A DNA stretch of 64,000 bases from Bacillus sp. FJAT-25509 (GCF_001420605.1 NZ_LJIZ01000003.1:1-64000), one strand, 5' to 3'. Positions 35,095-43,921 are shown, counted from the first letter of the stretch. The notes: a model not told the origin generated them from the sequence alone. Made by a program: numbers and translations.

Positions 35095-36240
35095 AGTAAA
35101 GCCCCCCTTGAATAATGAATGTATTAATGGTGTATTAAATCATTAATATGAATGTTTCCTCCGTCTATCTACTTTAACTAGTAGTTTCTTTATTTTTGTT
35201 AGCATCTTGATCATTCGACTTCACCGTCATTTTACTTTTGTTCTTTTTGTCGAAAATTCTCTTTCTAATATTACGAAATTTTGTAATAATCGTAATATTG
35301 ATTCCTTCTTTTTATAATACTGTCACGGAAATACTTTGTATATTGGGGGAATATTGATAAAATTAGTTTTTTGCATTCGATCTAAATCGATAAATTTGAT
35401 TATCGAAGACGTTATATATACAAAAAATAGAGGGTATTTTAGATTTTTCACTAAAAAAGTACTAATTTTTAGCCATATATTATATTTTTTGATTAAAAAC
35501 ATTCTAATAATATCGGGCAATTTAGTAAGAATTCCGAATAATTTTTTGATTTTTTAAAAAAAAATATAATTTCCAAAATATACATATTATTTAAAGGCGA
35601 TTCAGTGAAATTTATTTATTTAGAAATGATCGCCACAAAAGTATTTGACGGCTATGCTCCTGGTGATAGTTTGAAAAATACGTGATGAACCATGTGGAAA
35701 TCAGTTAATTTGTACACATAGCAACTAGCCAAATGTAATATTTCTAGCAATACAGAAATTAATAGGAATTGGAGGATTAAAAAGAATGCTGTTACCAAAC
35801 AGTTTGAATGCAAAAGAGGACCAGTAGCCTTCTGATTCTAACTTGATCAATAATGAAACACATCGTAGAAATGTATTAGTTGGAAAAGGTTGAAGCAATT
35901 GTCTTATACAGTCGAAAGGTATAAAACCTTAACTTCAATTAAGAGTGCTACAGTAATAAATGAGAGGGCCGGAAACTTATTTTGTAAGGTCTTATTATTA
36001 AAATTACGGATATATTTCTAATAAGTAGGTAAACAATTTTTTTAATGGGAAACTTTCGTTAAGCGGTGTAGTAGTAGATGAGCCAAGTACGATATATGGA
36101 AAATATGCTGATGAAAGTAGCCTGGTACTACTATAAAGAGAGCTTAACTCAAAATAAATATTTATGGTTGGCCTAGTTTGGAGAAGAGCTGTTTCCAGAC
36201 CAATTGAATATTTGAAAATCGAACCCTTAGTCATATTTCA
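35095..36240. other. AT-rich region with inverted repeats and decayed sequence
   Basis: No intact gene is supported. AATATTACGA (35267-35276) and TCGTAATATT (35290-35299) form a perfect inverted repeat with a 13-nt spacer. GTTCTTT near 35240 resembles a SinR half-site. ATTAATG/CATTAAT repeats lie near 35126-35152, upstream of the SinI-like gene. From about 35780 on there are broken frames (for example GKLSLSGVVVDEPSTIYGKYADE around 36046) whose parents I do not recognise. Confidence 0.4.
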
Positions 36241-36775
36241 GTTGTAATCTTAACTGGGGGAGTTCTTTACTATCTTCATAATCGCCGTCAAAAAAAGGGC
36301 GGTTTGGAAAAGTTTCAGGATATACATGTGATTCCTGCTCCATTTTTGGCTTCAACCGAAGAAATGACAGGAAAATTTTTATCTAAACTTTCAATAAAAG
36401 ACATTCCGAGGTGGCTAAATCCACAATATAAATCATTGTTGGTATTGTCGGTATTTATCCTGATGCCACGATTATTCAGGAAGAAAAAATGACCATGAAC
36501 GAACTGACATTTATTAAACAACCGAATGAAGCCAGCGATATTTTAGGTCAATTTTACGATCAAAATGGTAAAATTATTGATTTGCCACACCAAAAAAGGC
36601 TAATCGGCACGGAGTTGATGAGTCTAAGAGCCTATGAGCCTTATATGTTATAGCCGTGTCTGGCGGAGAGAAAAAAATTGAGGCCATCTACGGAGCTTTA
36701 AAAGGTAAGTATATTAAGGTGTTAATAACAGATGAAGCTACAGCTATTTCATTACTCAATATGGAGGTGAAATAA
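36241..36775 (+). pseudogene. Decayed SorC/LsrR-type sugar-phosphate-binding regulator
   Basis: Three frames must be joined. 36241 onward reads LTGGVLYYLHNRR...DIHVIPAPFLASTEEMTG. A second frame carries GIYPDATIIQEEKM, NELTFIKQPNEASDILGQFYD and LPHQKRLIGTELMSL with an internal stop. A third reads VIAVSGGEKKIEAIYGALKGKYIKVLITDEATA up to TAA 36773. This is the effector domain of SorC-family regulators such as LsrR. The helix-turn-helix part is missing. It lies immediately before lsrK, the usual location for lsrR. Confidence 0.72.
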
Positions 36776-36779
36776 ATTA

Positions 36780-38342
36780 ATGGCGTATATTCTGGCATTT
36801 GATGCTGGTACTGGTAGTATTCGCGCTGTTTTGTTTGATCAATTAGGAAATCAAGTTGGGTTTTCACAAATAGAATGGAACCATTTATCAAATGATAAGT
36901 ATCCAGGATCTATGGATTTTGATTGGGAAACAAACTGGAAGTTAGTCGTTCAGTGTGTAAAGTCTGTTATTGAAGAAACAGGAGTAGACGGTAAAAAAAT
37001 AAAAGCGATAAGTGCAACGAGTATGAGGGAAGGAATTGTCCTTTATGATGAAACGGGTAAGGAGATTTGGGCTTGTGCAAATGTAGATGCTCGAGCTTCG
37101 GATGAAGTCAAAGCATTAAAGGAATTAGATCCTGAATTAGAATACAAGATTTATAGGTTAACAGGTCAAATGTTTGCATTAGGGGCACTGCCAAGGCTTT
37201 TGTGGATAAAAAATCATTTACCAGGCATTTATGAAAAAGCCACTGACATGACAATGATTAATGATTGGATTCTTTATAAATTGTCAGGGAAACTTCAAGT
37301 GGATCCTTCAAATGGGTGTACTACAGGGATATTTGATATTGAGAAAAGGAATTGGGAAAGTGATGTAGTAAAAATGTGCGGACTAAAAAATAATTTATTT
37401 CCTCCGGTAAATGAAGCTGGTACCGTTATCGGTTACGTAACGGATGTAGTAGCAGCGTACACAGGTTTGAATTCAGGAACTCCGGTTATTTGTGGAGGCG
37501 GAGATGCTCAAATGGCTTCTGTTGGTGTTGGTGCGGTAAAAGCGGGGCAAGCTGTTGTATCAGGTGGATCATTTTGGCAACAGGAAGTCAATGTGAAACA
37601 GCCTTTAGTTGACAAAAGTGGCCGTATACGGGTTAACTGCCATGCAGTGCCTGAATTATGGCAGCTAGAAACCATTGCTTTTTTCCCCGGGCTTGTAATG
37701 AGATGGTTTCGTGATGCATTTTGTGATTTGGAAAAAACAGAAGCAAAAATGACCGGTCGAGACCCGTATGAAATTTTAGAAGAAAAGTCAAAAAATGTTC
37801 CAATTGGGGCAAATGGGATTATTCCTATATTTTCAGATACGATGAATTATAGCGCTTGGCGTCATGCATCTCCATCATTTATTAATCTCACTCTAGATCC
37901 TCTAAAGACTGGTAAAAAAGAAATGTTTAAATCGATTCAAGAAAATGCTGCGCTTATCACACTAGGAAACTTAAAGATTATAGAAGAAGAAACTGATTAT
38001 TATCCAAGTGAAGTTATTTTTACTGGTGGTGCTTCGAAAGGAAAACTTTGGAGCCAAACCCTAGCAGATGTCCTTGGAGTACCAGTGAAAGTACCTGTAG
38101 TTAAAGAAACAGCAGCACTTGGCACCGCATTATTTGCGGGGATTGGCATAGGAATTTATGAGAATATCCATCAAGCAGTTAAACAAGTTGTAAAGTGGGA
38201 GAGGACGCATATACCTAACAATGAAAATCATAAACAATACCTAAAAATCTATGAAAAGTGGAGAAGTGTATATTTAAAACAGCTTCAACTTGCTGATCGT
38301 GGTTTAACCACGCATATGTGGAAGGCACCTGGTCTGGAATAA
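36780..38342 (+). CDS. lsrK: Autoinducer-2 kinase-like FGGY kinase
   Basis: A 520-residue FGGY-family kinase, close to LsrK in length (about 530). It phosphorylates the open-chain form of the quorum signal AI-2 in the cytoplasm. It shows the N-terminal phosphate loop DAGTGSIRAVLFD, the ATSMREGIVLYDE and WACANVDARA blocks found in LsrK, the catalytic aspartate in GGGDAQMASVG and the ATP site FTGGASKGKLWSQTLADVLG. It starts at ATG 36780, 5 bp after the regulator fossil. No AI-2 transporter genes (lsrACDB) accompany it. A kinase for a different sugar is possible but less likely with LsrF next door. Confidence 0.78.
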   Translation: MAYILAFDAGTGSIRAVLFDQLGNQVGFSQIEWNHLSNDKYPGSMDFDWETNWKLVVQCVKSVIEETGVDGKKIKAISATSMREGIVLYDETGKEIWACANVDARASDEVKALKELDPELEYKIYRLTGQMFALGALPRLLWIKNHLPGIYEKATDMTMINDWILYKLSGKLQVDPSNGCTTGIFDIEKRNWESDVVKMCGLKNNLFPPVNEAGTVIGYVTDVVAAYTGLNSGTPVICGGGDAQMASVGVGAVKAGQAVVSGGSFWQQEVNVKQPLVDKSGRIRVNCHAVPELWQLETIAFFPGLVMRWFRDAFCDLEKTEAKMTGRDPYEILEEKSKNVPIGANGIIPIFSDTMNYSAWRHASPSFINLTLDPLKTGKKEMFKSIQENAALITLGNLKIIEEETDYYPSEVIFTGGASKGKLWSQTLADVLGVPVKVPVVKETAALGTALFAGIGIGIYENIHQAVKQVVKWERTHIPNNENHKQYLKIYEKWRSVYLKQLQLADRGLTTHMWKAPGLE

Positions 38343-38343
38343 T

Positions 38344-38730
38344 GTGAAAGGGTGTGAAGGGATGAAGAAAGTTCACGAAAATGACTTCGATTATCGGTTT
38401 GGCGACAACGGGCCGAAATATTTAACAAAAGGTCCAAATATAGATATTGGTGTGGTTGTATTGAAACCAGGTCAAGACTTCCAAAACCATTATCATACAG
38501 TTTGCGAAGAAATTTTCTATATCCTAGAAGGGCAGATAGATTTCTATATTAATGGTAATAAAGTTCCTACAATACCAGGTGATATGATTCAATGCCGACC
38601 AGGAGATGCACATTACCTCATCAATCAAACTGACAAAATCTTTAAAGCCCTCTTCATTAAATCTCCGCATATTTTGGAAAGAGATGTTGTGAATATAAAG
38701 AATCCAGAAATCAAGTTAAGGAGTGAATAG
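38344..38730 (+). CDS. Cupin-domain protein of the AI-2 module
   Basis: A protein of at most 128 residues with a single cupin barrel. Metal ligands are visible in HYHTVCEEIFYILEG (two His, Glu) and a later histidine in RPGDAHYLIN. The probable start is ATG 38362 (MKKVHENDFDYRFG), behind a weak AAGGG. It lies between lsrK and lsrF where enterobacteria have LsrG, the phospho-AI-2 isomerase. LsrG is a ferredoxin-fold protein, so this cupin could be a non-homologous replacement. That function is inference. Confidence 0.68.
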   Translation: MKGCEGMKKVHENDFDYRFGDNGPKYLTKGPNIDIGVVVLKPGQDFQNHYHTVCEEIFYILEGQIDFYINGNKVPTIPGDMIQCRPGDAHYLINQTDKIFKALFIKSPHILERDVVNIKNPEIKLRSE

Positions 38731-38733
38731 ATA

Positions 38734-39525
38734 GTGAGCTGGGGATTTCAAAATCGATTAAACAAAATCTTACCAAATAAGAGGGCTGTAATGCTTGCGA
38801 TAGATCATGGCTATTTCTTAGGGCCAATAAGAGGTTTAGAAAAGCCTGAAGAAACTGTCAGAGACTTACTTCCATACACGGATTCACTATATTTAACAAG
38901 AGGTACACTTGCAGCATGTATTCCGAAAAATACGGAAAAACCAATGGTTCTTCGTGTTTCGGGCGGTCCTACAACGTTAGGGAAGGATCTAGCGAATGAA
39001 ACGATTGTTACTTCAATAAAAGAAGCAATTCGCCATAATGTTGTTGGTGTAGGGGTTTCGGTTTTTATTGGATCTGACTATGAAACTCAAACAGTAACAA
39101 ATCTAGCTCAAGTTGTAACTGATGCTCATGATTACGGAATACCTGTACTTGGAATTACTGCAGTTGGAAAAGAGCTTGAAAAACGGGATGCCAGGTTCTT
39201 AGCATTAGCTTCAAGAGTTCTTGCTGAAATGGGAACCGATATTGTTAAGACTTATTACTGCGACGACTTTGAACAGGTAACAAGTAAGTGCCCGGTTCCA
39301 ATAGTTATTGCAGGTGGCCCCAAATTTGATACAATTCGTGAAGCACTAAAAATTACGTATAATGCTATGGAGCAAGGTGCAGCTGGTGTGGATATGGGAA
39401 GAAATATTTGGCAATCTCAACATCCACTTGCAATGATCCAAGCGATACATTCCATCGTTCATAAAGGATTCACAGTAAATGAAGCGGTAGATTTATATGA
39501 ATCTTCTTCAAAAGTAAAAGCTTAA
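38734..39525 (+). CDS. lsrF: LsrF-like aldolase/thiolase (DhnA family)
   Basis: A 263-residue class I aldolase of the DhnA/DeoC-like family. LsrF transfers an acetyl group from phosphorylated AI-2 breakdown product (3-hydroxy-5-phosphonooxypentane-2,4-dione) to CoA. Family features are MLAIDHGYFLGPIRGLEKPEETV near the N-terminus, the lysine in DIVKTYY, and PIVIAGGPK with AAGVDMGRNIWQ. The length is slightly short of E. coli LsrF (291). GTG 38734 follows AAGGAGTG 3 bp after the cupin stop. It ends at a terminator. Confidence 0.75.
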   Translation: MSWGFQNRLNKILPNKRAVMLAIDHGYFLGPIRGLEKPEETVRDLLPYTDSLYLTRGTLAACIPKNTEKPMVLRVSGGPTTLGKDLANETIVTSIKEAIRHNVVGVGVSVFIGSDYETQTVTNLAQVVTDAHDYGIPVLGITAVGKELEKRDARFLALASRVLAEMGTDIVKTYYCDDFEQVTSKCPVPIVIAGGPKFDTIREALKITYNAMEQGAAGVDMGRNIWQSQHPLAMIQAIHSIVHKGFTVNEAVDLYESSSKVKA

Positions 39526-40352
39526 TATGTGTTAAAAAAGCAAACCTTTTACAATACCACCATAATGCTACGAACACAGTATCAACAGAAGTGATTAGTA
39601 AACAAGGCTTAAAGTTACGACAAGTCCAAAAACAATAACTGTGTCACAAAAATAATTAATCAATTAAGAAAAGTGTAGGGATGTAAAAATTTCTTACACT
39701 TTTTTAATGGTTTAAAAAATGTTACTAACGGACTATTTTTATTAGTTGTATAAGGTGATGATTCTAAACTAGTTGATACTTTGGTGATACGGTCAAACAA
39801 ATAAACTAACTGACGTTTAGCAAAAATGGTGGAGCTAAAATTCCATCTTTTATATGCCCATTCTAACGAATTAATATTTAATTTTAGATACAGGTATTAG
39901 TTGATCAATGTTTTAAATGGTAATTAGCTTAAAATATCGTAGAATATTTTGTTTAATCTCCTTTACCTTTCGCTTGAAGTCAATTTTATAATAACCATAT
40001 CGATGTCTTTAAACGCTCCTAAAATTTCAGTATTTAAAAAAAATACTATATTTATATCTAAAGTTTTGGTAATATAATAAAAAAGTAGTTTGAAAGAAAA
40101 AGTAATTAAAATCATTCTTCTTAATTTTTCATCATTGTATGAAACGAATAAAAAAATGTCCACTAGGTTATTTGTATAAGTTAGAATTACAAAAAGGATT
40201 TAGTCGTATTATCATTTAAGCTAGCTAACTTGGTACGAACTAATGTTCATCTACATATTGATGAAGGCGTTTTCAATTGTGAATAAGAAAAATCAAAATA
40301 TAGCAATGAAGTAAAACTAAGAAAAATAATGATGATGATTGGGGAGAAGAAG
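39526..40352. other. Gene-poor stretch with the lsr terminator
   Basis: A terminator-like hairpin (AAAAGTGTA with TACACTTTT and a T-run, about 39669-39706) ends the lsr genes. The remainder is AT-rich with only short broken frames, such as one ending EVISKQGLKLRQVQKQ near 39638, that I do not recognise. Confidence 0.45.
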
Positions 40353-40547
40353 ATGAAATTCAAGGCAAAAAATATAGCTGAATTAGGGGAACATGTCTTT
40401 TTTAAGAATGGAATTAAAGGGATTGTTGAAAAGGTCAATGAAAATACAGTTATTGTAAATATAATCGATAATAAAACGGAATTGGTGTTTGAAGGAAACA
40501 GAACAGTTGTATCACACAAAAATTATCAAGTAATTGATGATGTATGA
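40353..40547 (+). CDS. YkvS/DUF2187-family small protein
   Basis: A 64-residue protein of the DUF2187 family (B. subtilis YkvS). The SH3-like core FFKNGIKGIVEKVNENTVIVNI and the C-terminal RTVVSHKNYQVI are distinctive. Its function is unknown. ATG 40353 follows GGGGAGAAG; an in-frame upstream ATG at 40329 lacks a ribosome site. It is the last intact gene before repeat copy 3. Confidence 0.75.
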   Translation: MKFKAKNIAELGEHVFFKNGIKGIVEKVNENTVIVNIIDNKTELVFEGNRTVVSHKNYQVIDDV

Positions 40548-40615
40548 AGGAAAAAGGAAAGTCAGTTATACATGAGTTATAAAATATTTTAAACGAAAAT
40601 TCTAAATATTGAAAA

Positions 40616-40629
40616 TGTAAGCGTTTTCT
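40616..40629 (+). promoter_or_regulatory. cre-like site before a possible 28-residue frame
   Basis: TGTAAGCGTTTTCT fits the cre consensus except at its last positions. Downstream a short frame (about 40655-40738, MACVAIIVFGVGGAST) has no convincing ribosome site. What the site would control is unclear, as repeat copy 3 follows. Confidence 0.35.
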
Positions 40630-40768
40630 GATATACTGAATAGTAGGTTGGATGGCATGTGTGGCCATCATCGTATTTGGCGTAGGTGGGGCCAGTACTC
40701 GGGACGGATTAGATAGGTTTTGTGATGTGAAAATGTAACGGGTTGATAAGATGTAATAGAGTAACAAT

Positions 40769-40925
40769 GAAATTGTTGCTTATGGAACGGCTGTAGTAGT
40801 CGAGAAAATATAATTAAAAAACCTTGTAATTACAAGGTTTTTTTATTTTAATTTTTATAGAATTAAATAAAAAATAAAAAAAGTGCGGACAATTTCACGC
40901 ACAAATTTACAAGAAAACCACACGA
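40769..40925 (+). repeat. ybjQ 3'-end direct repeat, copy 3
   Basis: GAAATTGTTGCTT then the core at 40782-40811, encoding [14 protein letters not shown] and TAA. The terminator reads CCTTGTAATTACAAGG: compared with copy 1, both arms have changed at the same pair, so base pairing is kept. GCGGACAA (40885-40892) and ACAAATTTACAAG follow. It divides the lsr islet from the cobalamin islet. Confidence 0.85.
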
Positions 40926-41146
40926 AGAGTTCTCTTTTTACTTGTCCTTAAATAACAATAAGTTTTAAAAAAAGAAATGTCGATATTTAATTTCTGCTAT
41001 TTCTATATTAATTCAATTACTTAAACAGGATGAAGTTATTGGCGGTTAGCGTTTTCTTAAAAGAAGTCTAAAAACTCTTGAAATATTAAATCTGATAGAC
41101 TAGTATATTAATATATAATAAATTAAATATTAATTTGTTAACAATT
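40926..41146. promoter_or_regulatory. AT-rich leader region before the riboswitches
   Basis: No gene is supported. The very AT-rich run at 41100-41145 would be expected to hold the promoter of the riboswitch-controlled transcript, but I cannot select a -35/-10 pair with confidence. Confidence 0.3.
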
Positions 41147-41310
41147 AGTTAAGATGCCTTAGGGCTTAATAGGGAATCTGGAGCATTACCAGAACTGTCC
41201 CCGCAACTGTAAGTGTGGACGAAATAGACAAACCACTGAAACGTTTATATGGACGTTACGGGAAGGGTCTAAAGTAGGAAGATACACAAGTCAGGAGACC
41301 TGTCTTAGCT
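41147..41310 (+). ncRNA. Cobalamin riboswitch 1
   Basis: It contains the conserved B12 aptamer elements: AGGGAATCTGGAGC, GAACTGTCCCCGCAACTGTA (the B12 box core), CCACTG, GGGAAGG and GTCAGGAGACCTGTC. P1 is formed by AGTTAAGA (41147-41154) and TCTTAGCT (41303-41310). When cobalamin binds it should shut off what follows. What follows is only a cbiM-like stub and a terminator, so it is probably left over from a deleted cobalt transporter operon. Confidence 0.88.
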
Positions 41311-41343
41311 TTTAAAGTTTCGAGTTCTTCGGGGGTTGAGAAG

Positions 41344-41415
41344 ATGAAACGTTTGGACAAAAAGGATTATTTATTAACTTTCTTTGTGCTGGCGTTTTAT
41401 CCGTTCAACTTATGT
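41344..41415 (+). pseudogene. Signal-peptide stub resembling CbiM
   Basis: ATG 41344, with GGGGG upstream, opens 23 residues with the hydrophobic core LTFFVLAFYPFN and stops at TGA 41413. CbiM, the membrane component of the ECF cobalt importer, begins with a signal peptide of this kind, ending before its MHIMEGFLP motif, and is commonly under a B12 riboswitch. The frame ends just where that motif should begin and runs into a terminator. It may instead be a short leader peptide. Confidence 0.4.
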
Positions 41416-41430
41416 TGAACGGATTTTTTC
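41399..41430 (+). terminator. Rho-independent terminator between the riboswitches
   Basis: ATCCGTTCAAC (41399-41409), loop TTAT, GTTGAACGGAT (41414-41424), then T6. The perfect 11-bp stem means the first riboswitch transcript probably ends here. Confidence 0.88.
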
Positions 41431-41497
41431 GTTTTAATGATTCTAAATCATTTTTTTATGCCTCTAGAAGAAACAAGTCTTTTTAAAAATTGAATAG

Positions 41498-41663
41498 ATT
41501 AGGATTGGTGCACAATGAAAATTGTGCTTAATAGGGAAGTACGGTTTAAATCCGTCACGGTACCCGCCACTGTAAGGGGAGTTCATTGCAGATGTCACTG
41601 AAGGAATTTGGGAAGACGCAATAGAATGATGAACCTAAGTCAGGAGACCTGCCTTTACCTAAT
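41498..41663 (+). ncRNA. Cobalamin riboswitch 2, controlling the cobalamin operon
   Basis: B12 aptamer elements in order: TTAATAGGGAAGTACGG, AATCCGTCACGGTACCCGCC, ACTGTAAGGGG, TCACTG, TTGGGAAG and AAGTCAGGAGACCTGCC. P1 pairs ATTAGG (41498-41503) with CCTAAT (41658-41663). A terminator at 41738-41768 forms the likely expression platform, placed directly before cbiW. High cobalamin would stop transcription of the whole cluster. Confidence 0.92.
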
Positions 41664-41737
41664 AGCTTCAATCAACCTACGGGAACATAGGTAGAAGTGC
41701 TGAACTTACATCGCTATTTTTTGTGTGTATATATTCT

Positions 41738-41768
41738 GCACCCCTATGTTCATAGGGGTGCTTTTTTT
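41738..41768 (+). terminator. Terminator of the second B12 riboswitch
   Basis: GCACCCCTATG pairs with CATAGGGGTGC and is followed by T7. It lies 27 bp before the cbiW start and would be the OFF-state structure. The upstream CCTACGGGAACATAGGTAG segment may compete as antiterminator. Confidence 0.8.
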
Positions 41769-41795
41769 ATGAAAAAACGAAAGGGAGTGTGTGAC

Positions 41796-42179
41796 ATGAC
41801 TACTTGGAATTTACAAGGAACGAAACACCATGTTTTCATTTGTAACGGCAGCAGCTGTATGAGAAAGGGTGGGGAGGAAGCGACACAAGCAATACGGAAT
41901 GAAATCACCAATTTAAGCTTAGATTCAATCATACATACTACAAGAACGAGATGCAATGGGAGATGTAAGGATGCACCCGTTGCCATCGTCTATCCTTCAG
42001 GGACTTGGTATAAAAACGTAACCCCAGAAGTGGGAACTACGATTGTAAAGCGTCATCTGGCGGAAGGTCATTGCCTTCAGGAGCATTCGATCTATCAATA
42101 TTCCGAAGCTGGATTCATACATCCAGAAGGGTCGGAATGCATCGAAGGAATACAAAAAGCGGTTAAAGAAAAGATTTAA
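41796..42179 (+). CDS. cbiW: CbiW, [2Fe-2S] thioredoxin-fold ferredoxin
   Basis: A 127-residue ferredoxin-like protein. Four cysteines sit in CNGSSC (C-x4-C) and CNGRC (C-x3-C), the pattern of thioredoxin-like [2Fe-2S] proteins. It is the first gene of the B. megaterium cobI operon, where it is named cbiW and may hand electrons to the corrin ring-contraction enzyme encoded next; its exact role is unproven. The start is ATG 41796 behind AAGGGAG; the ATG at 41769 would fall directly against the terminator. Confidence 0.85.
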   Translation: MTTWNLQGTKHHVFICNGSSCMRKGGEEATQAIRNEITNLSLDSIIHTTRTRCNGRCKDAPVAIVYPSGTWYKNVTPEVGTTIVKRHLAEGHCLQEHSIYQYSEAGFIHPEGSECIEGIQKAVKEKI

Positions 42180-42232
42180 CAGCGGATAGTAGCTGGATTC
42201 TAGTTTGAAATTGTGAAAGGTGGCGTAATAGT

Positions 42233-43858
42233 GTGAAAGGCAAATTATTGGTAATTGGTTTTGGCCCTGGTGATGAAAAACATATTACCGGACGGGCAAA
42301 GGAAGCCATCCAAGAAAGTGATATCATCATCGGATACAAAACCTACGTTGATTTAATCAAGGGATTAATAGCTGGAAAGCAAATCATCAGCACAGGAATG
42401 ACAGAAGAAGTGAGCCGTGCCCAAGAGGCTGTGAAACAAGCTGAGCTCGGTTACACGGTAGCTGTCATTTCGAGCGGTGATGCCGGTGTATATGGAATGG
42501 CAGGACTTGTTTACGAAGTGCTAATTGAAAAAGGCTGGAAAAAAGACTCAGGGGTAAAAGTAGAGGTGGTTCCTGGCATTTCTGCCATCAACTCCTGTGC
42601 TGCTTTATTAGGCGCGCCGGTCATGCATGATGCCTGTACGATTAGCTTAAGTGACCATTTAACACCTTGGAGTTTGATCGAGAAACGAATCGAAGCGGCA
42701 GCTCAAGCTGATTTTGTCATTGCCCTATACAATCCAAAAAGCGGGAGAAGAACACGGCAGATCATGGAAGCACAAAAAATTCTATTAAAATATCGCTCGC
42801 CAGACACCCCTGTAGGATTGGTAAAGAGCGCCTTCCGTGATAGTCAAAAGATCGTCTTAACCAATTTACAAGAGATGTTAGATCATGAAATTGGCATGTT
42901 AACCACCGTTTTAATAGGCAACTCTTCAACATTTTTCTACGATGAATTAATGATCACTCCGCGTGGTTATCAGCGGAAGTATACATTAAATCAGGCAATT
43001 CAGCCTTTGAAACCGCATCAGCGACTGCAAAAGGAAGCCGAACCATGGGCACTGGAGCAAATGGAAGATGTAATGCCGATAAACAAGAAACCAGTCACCC
43101 CAACCTCAGTGAAAGAGTCGCCAAGAGAGTTGGCTGAGGAAGCCTTGCAAATGAACCTTGGTGAGACCTATGGACGAAACCAAGATTTAATTGTGAAGCA
43201 AGACTTTCAATCTATTTTTGAGGTAGCGGTCAGCCCTGGTGTCGTCAATAAAAAATTTACCGCGCATCAGATGGTTATTCTTTCCGAAATTGTCGGAGAA
43301 GAAGGAGTCATGGAATACACACAAGACCATTTTATGAAGCTGCAAATTTTAACCTCTAAGCCTGATGAGATTATTAAAAAACTAACTACAGCCAACTTTT
43401 TAATTGCTCCTGTTGGCGACGTATTAACCGTAAAAGCATGTGATTTTTGTGACGGAGAAAAGAAGGATTCCATTCCTTATGCCGATGAGCTACAAGTAAG
43501 GCTTGGTGGCATAGAACTCCCAAAAGAACTGAAGCTTGGTGTGAATGGCTGCGGCATGGCCTGTTATGGAGCCGTAAAAGAAGATATTGGCATTGTCTAC
43601 CGTAAAGGAGCGTTTGATTTGTTTTTAGGAGCCAAGACAGCAGGAAGAACCGCTCATACTGGCCAAATCGTAGCTGAAGGAATTGCACCGGACAAAATTG
43701 TCGGAATCATAGAGGGGATTGTTCAAGAGTACCAACAAAAGGCCTATCCAAATGAACGTTTCTATAAATTTTTTAAACGGGTCAAAGAGGTTCAAGGTTT
43801 TGTGTATCAGGATATCACACCAAACCTTAAAATCGAAGCGGCTGTTTGCGGGGAATAA
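42233..43858 (+). CDS. cbiH60: CbiH60, cobalt-factor III C17-methyltransferase fused to Fe-S domain
   Basis: A 541-residue fusion. Residues 1-245 are a tetrapyrrole methylase (GFGPGDEKHITGRAKEAI, SSGDAGVYGMAG, VVPGISAINS) that methylates C17 with ring contraction. Residues about 320-530 resemble a nitrite/sulphite reductase half with CDFC and CGMAC, expected to bind a 4Fe-4S cluster. The B. megaterium homologue carries the same extension and converts cobalt-factor III to cobalt-precorrin-4. The GTG 42233 start has GAAAGGTGG upstream. This gene defines the anaerobic, cobalt-early route. Confidence 0.9.
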   Translation: MKGKLLVIGFGPGDEKHITGRAKEAIQESDIIIGYKTYVDLIKGLIAGKQIISTGMTEEVSRAQEAVKQAELGYTVAVISSGDAGVYGMAGLVYEVLIEKGWKKDSGVKVEVVPGISAINSCAALLGAPVMHDACTISLSDHLTPWSLIEKRIEAAAQADFVIALYNPKSGRRTRQIMEAQKILLKYRSPDTPVGLVKSAFRDSQKIVLTNLQEMLDHEIGMLTTVLIGNSSTFFYDELMITPRGYQRKYTLNQAIQPLKPHQRLQKEAEPWALEQMEDVMPINKKPVTPTSVKESPRELAEEALQMNLGETYGRNQDLIVKQDFQSIFEVAVSPGVVNKKFTAHQMVILSEIVGEEGVMEYTQDHFMKLQILTSKPDEIIKKLTTANFLIAPVGDVLTVKACDFCDGEKKDSIPYADELQVRLGGIELPKELKLGVNGCGMACYGAVKEDIGIVYRKGAFDLFLGAKTAGRTAHTGQIVAEGIAPDKIVGIIEGIVQEYQQKAYPNERFYKFFKRVKEVQGFVYQDITPNLKIEAAVCGE

Positions 43859-43921
43859 AGGAGAGAAGACTAGCGGTAATTGGAAGGTAAGGCATTTAAA
43901 AAACAAAGGGGAGGAAATATT

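Noticed and set aside
35336-35557. 73-residue plus-strand frame in AT-rich DNA
   Set aside because: No ribosome site, high Ile/Phe/Lys/Asn content expected of random AT-rich sequence, and a similar length frame on the other strand.
36004-36234. 76-residue minus-strand frame
   Set aside because: It lies in a decayed region and the plus strand reads at least as protein-like there; no ribosome site.
36780-38342. lsrK as xylulokinase or gluconate kinase of the pectin pathway
   Set aside because: It is separated from the pectin genes by repeat copy 2 and lies with an LsrR-type fossil and an lsrF-like gene, so the AI-2 assignment fits better.
40655-40738. 28-residue membrane-like peptide upstream of repeat copy 3
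   Set aside because: No convincing ribosome site, and it overlaps only a cre-like motif; kept as a note within the cre entry.
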